From: Streptosporangiaceae bacterium
Lineage (GTDB): Bacteria > Actinomycetota > Actinomycetes > Streptosporangiales > Streptosporangiaceae
DNA length: 7,375 nucleotides
Direction of reading: 5' to 3'
NCBI GenBank assembly: GCA_030040815.1
Contig: JASHSZ010000351.1
Location: forward strand, 1-7,375
Shown: positions 6,399 to 7,375 of the stretch, piece by piece
Numbering within the stretch: the first letter of the stretch is position 1
Layout of the letters: every line of letters begins with the position of its first letter
Program-made: the position numbers and the translations under genes
Notes under the pieces: model-generated
The model's database searches: none
What the model was told of the DNA's origin: nothing
Seen by the model: only the letters and a program-made list of their open reading frames with translations

Positions 6399-6422
6399 CC
6401 AGCGGACGCTGGCTCACGAGCC
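6399..6422 (+). terminator. Small alternative hairpins after the acyl-CoA synthetase
   Basis: Immediately after the TAA, CCAGC-GGAC-GCTGG (6399-6412) forms a 5-bp stem with a tetraloop, and GGCTCACGAGCC (6411-6422) can form a second that shares its first two bases with the first, so the two exclude each other. Both are short and lack a T-run. Confidence 0.35.
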
Positions 6423-6430
6423 GCCGATCT

Positions 6431-6445
6431 TGTGGCGCGGCCACA
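6431..6445 (-). terminator. Hairpin after the Ddn-like gene stop
   Basis: TGTGGC (6431-6436) and GCCACA (6440-6445) form a 6-bp stem with a 3-base loop, 2 bases beyond the stop (6450-6448) of the leftward Ddn-like gene. Position suits a terminator; the stem is modest. Confidence 0.4.
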
Positions 6446-6447
6446 GT

Positions 6448-6912
6448 TCAGTCGGCGCGGGCGAGCCTGAGGACCGGGATGGTTCGATCGGTTTTCTGCT
6501 GGTACCCGGCGTAGCGCGGCTGGCTCTTGGTGATCTGCTGCCATGCCTGCGCGCGTGTGTCTCCGGCGAGCTGTGTCGGAGTCACCCGCATCTCGTTACC
6601 GCCAAACTCGATCCAGACCTGGTCTGGGTGCGCGGCGATGTTGTGGTACCAGGCCGGGTTCCGAGCCGATCCTCCGGCCGAGGCCACCACCAGCCAGGCA
6701 TTATCGCCGTCCGGGAACCTCGTGACGGTGGACTGCCGCTTCTGGCCGGTTTTGGCCCCTATCGTGGTCAGGTAGAGCAGGTCCATCCCCTGGAACTTGT
6801 CGCCGGACCGCTTGTGCCAGCTCGTCATGACCCGCATCAGCGTGCGCGTCATGGCATTGGACCCTGCGCCGCGGGCGCCGCGGGTGCCGCCAGGAGTTTT
6901 CTGGAAGCTCAT
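6448..6912 (-). CDS. Deazaflavin (F420)-dependent nitroreductase-family oxidoreductase, Ddn-like
   Basis: The 154-residue protein fits the F420H2-dependent reductase family (DUF385/Ddn), small split-barrel enzymes that use reduced coenzyme F420 to reduce quinones, nitro compounds or other enones. The typical sequence order is present: MSFQKTPGGTRGARG at 1-15, GMDLLYLTTIGAKTGQKRQS at 42-61 (F420-binding region with the T-x-G-x-K-T-G-[QR]-x-R pattern), FPDGDNAWLVVASAGG at 66-81, ARNPAWYHNIAAHPDQV at 83-99 and YAGYQQKTDRTIPV at 134-147. I start at ATG 6912 because MSFQKTPGGTRG is the usual N-terminus and AAGGG lies 9 bases upstream; starts at 6945 and 6960 would add a non-homologous leader. No signal peptide or membrane segment is visible, though Ddn itself associates with membranes. 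The neighbours give no substrate clue. The family implies that the host makes F420, fitting an actinobacterium. Confidence 0.9.
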   Translation of the reverse strand: MSFQKTPGGTRGARGAGSNAMTRTLMRVMTSWHKRSGDKFQGMDLLYLTTIGAKTGQKRQSTVTRFPDGDNAWLVVASAGGSARNPAWYHNIAAHPDQVWIEFGGNEMRVTPTQLAGDTRAQAWQQITKSQPRYAGYQQKTDRTIPVLRLARAD

Positions 6913-6947
6913 CACGTCCGTCCCTTCGGATTCCCAGCCGGCCATCC

Positions 6948-6953
6948 ATGCTA
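6948..6953 (-). promoter_or_regulatory. Possible -10 element of the Ddn-like gene
   Basis: On the minus strand TAGCAT matches the T-A-n-n-n-T pattern and would start transcription about 29 bases before ATG 6912. No convincing -35 is seen at 16-19 bases upstream. Confidence 0.25.
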
Positions 6954-7016
6954 GTGACATGCCTCACGCCACCCGTCGGCCCCCGCCTGTTCGTGCCCCG
7001 CTGGTATCCATGAGGG

Positions 7017-7375
7017 ATGGGTCCGGAACGGGCGCTGCGGCGGATCGCCTTTGAGCTGGAGCGTGCGGGCGCTCCGACCTACCGGGTGCAGGCGTTCCGC
7101 CGGGCGGCTGCCGTACTGGCGGAGCTGCCCGCCGACGAGCTGTCCCGGCGGATAGCCGATGGGACGCTGCAGGATCTGCGCGGCATCGGGCCCACGACGG
7201 CGGCTGCGATCACACAGGCTGCGGCCGGTGAGCGGCCGGATTACCTCGTCCGCCTCGAGGCCGGTTACGAGCCGGCGCCGAGGAGCGCGATGCGCGAGGC
7301 GCTGCGCGGCGACTGTCATACGCACTCGGACTGGTCCGACGGCGGCAGCCCGCCACAGGAGATGGCCGACGCCGC
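7017..7375 (+). CDS. N-terminal part of a helix-hairpin-helix plus PHP-domain protein, 3' end outside window
   Basis: 119 codons are visible before the window ends. Residues 1-75 are a helical DNA-binding-type region with a helix-hairpin-helix segment LQDLRGIGPTTAAAITQAA at 51-69. The PHP (polymerase and histidinol phosphatase) domain begins at GDCHTHSDWSDGG, 98-110, whose H-x-H-x-D residues (H101, H103, D105) are the first metal ligands. This HhH-then-PHP order resembles the C-terminal part of PolX without its polymerase domain and is common in actinobacterial PHP proteins of about 340 residues. A phosphoesterase or nuclease activity is expected by family. Start choice: an in-frame TGA at 7011-7013 lies just before ATG 7017, so this is the first possible start. 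GAGGG at 7012-7016 touches the ATG and is too close to act as a normal ribosome binding site, so the mRNA may be leaderless. The gene diverges from the Ddn-like gene across 104 bp. Confidence 0.82.
   Translation, partial: MGPERALRRIAFELERAGAPTYRVQAFRRAAAVLAELPADELSRRIADGTLQDLRGIGPTTAAAITQAAAGERPDYLVRLEAGYEPAPRSAMREALRGDCHTHSDWSDGGSPPQEMADA

Noticed and set aside
1..7375. tRNA, rRNA, CRISPR, insertion sequence, attachment site or defence cluster
   Set aside because: I saw no cloverleaf-like or CCA-ended segments, no spaced repeats, no transposase or integrase motifs, and no nuclease/effector pairs beyond the single-gene families listed.

Overview
The window is high-GC DNA with long frames rich in G/C third positions. 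A FilP/Scy-like coiled-coil protein, a second divergent EF-Tu and an F420-type (Ddn-like) oxidoreductase together point to a filamentous or mycobacterium-related actinobacterium. I cannot name a genus. I see no mobile element, CRISPR array, tRNA, rRNA or recognisable biosynthetic or defence cluster. It reads as a stretch of chromosome made mostly of single-gene transcription units.

Layout. (a) 1-474, +: the 3' end of a long coiled-coil gene of the DivIVA/FilP ('cellulose-binding protein') type. (b) 475-685: a convergent gap. (c) 686-1666, -: a winged-helix protein of the HTH_42/AlkZ-like DNA glycosylase superfamily, starting at TTG and carrying a changed catalytic motif. (d) 1777-3057, -: a phospholipase C/acid-phosphatase-type phosphoesterase with a GTG start, no export signal and a TTA leucine codon. 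(e) 3202-4386, -: a complete EF-Tu gene outside any str operon, closed by a 14-bp hairpin 3 bp after its stop. (f) 4387-4765: a divergent intergenic region of about 380 bp with a strong unexplained hairpin and a 12-bp palindrome. (g) 4766-6397, +: an acyl-CoA synthetase of the ANL superfamily. (h) 6398-6447: a convergent gap with small hairpins facing both ways. (i) 6448-6912, -: a deazaflavin (F420)-dependent nitroreductase-family protein. (j) 7017 to the window edge, +: the start of a helix-hairpin-helix plus PHP-domain protein, possibly leaderless.

How the genes relate. The three leftward genes (tuf, phosphoesterase, AlkZ-like) lie head to tail but are separated by 144 and 110 bp, with a terminator after tuf, so I see no operon or shared pathway. 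The ligase is the only gene transcribed from the right side of the large divergent region.

The strongest signal is the EF-Tu. It keeps the GTPase motifs, but several drug-contact positions are changed (E. coli mature numbering: Q124 to Arg, R230 to Lys, G275 to Ala). Two amino-acid-pocket residues are also changed (D216 to Ser, F218 to Leu). This matches the 'tuf3' type of accessory actinobacterial EF-Tu and suggests an antibiotic-insensitive or stress-specialised factor. Nothing else in the window amounts to a convincing new multi-gene system.
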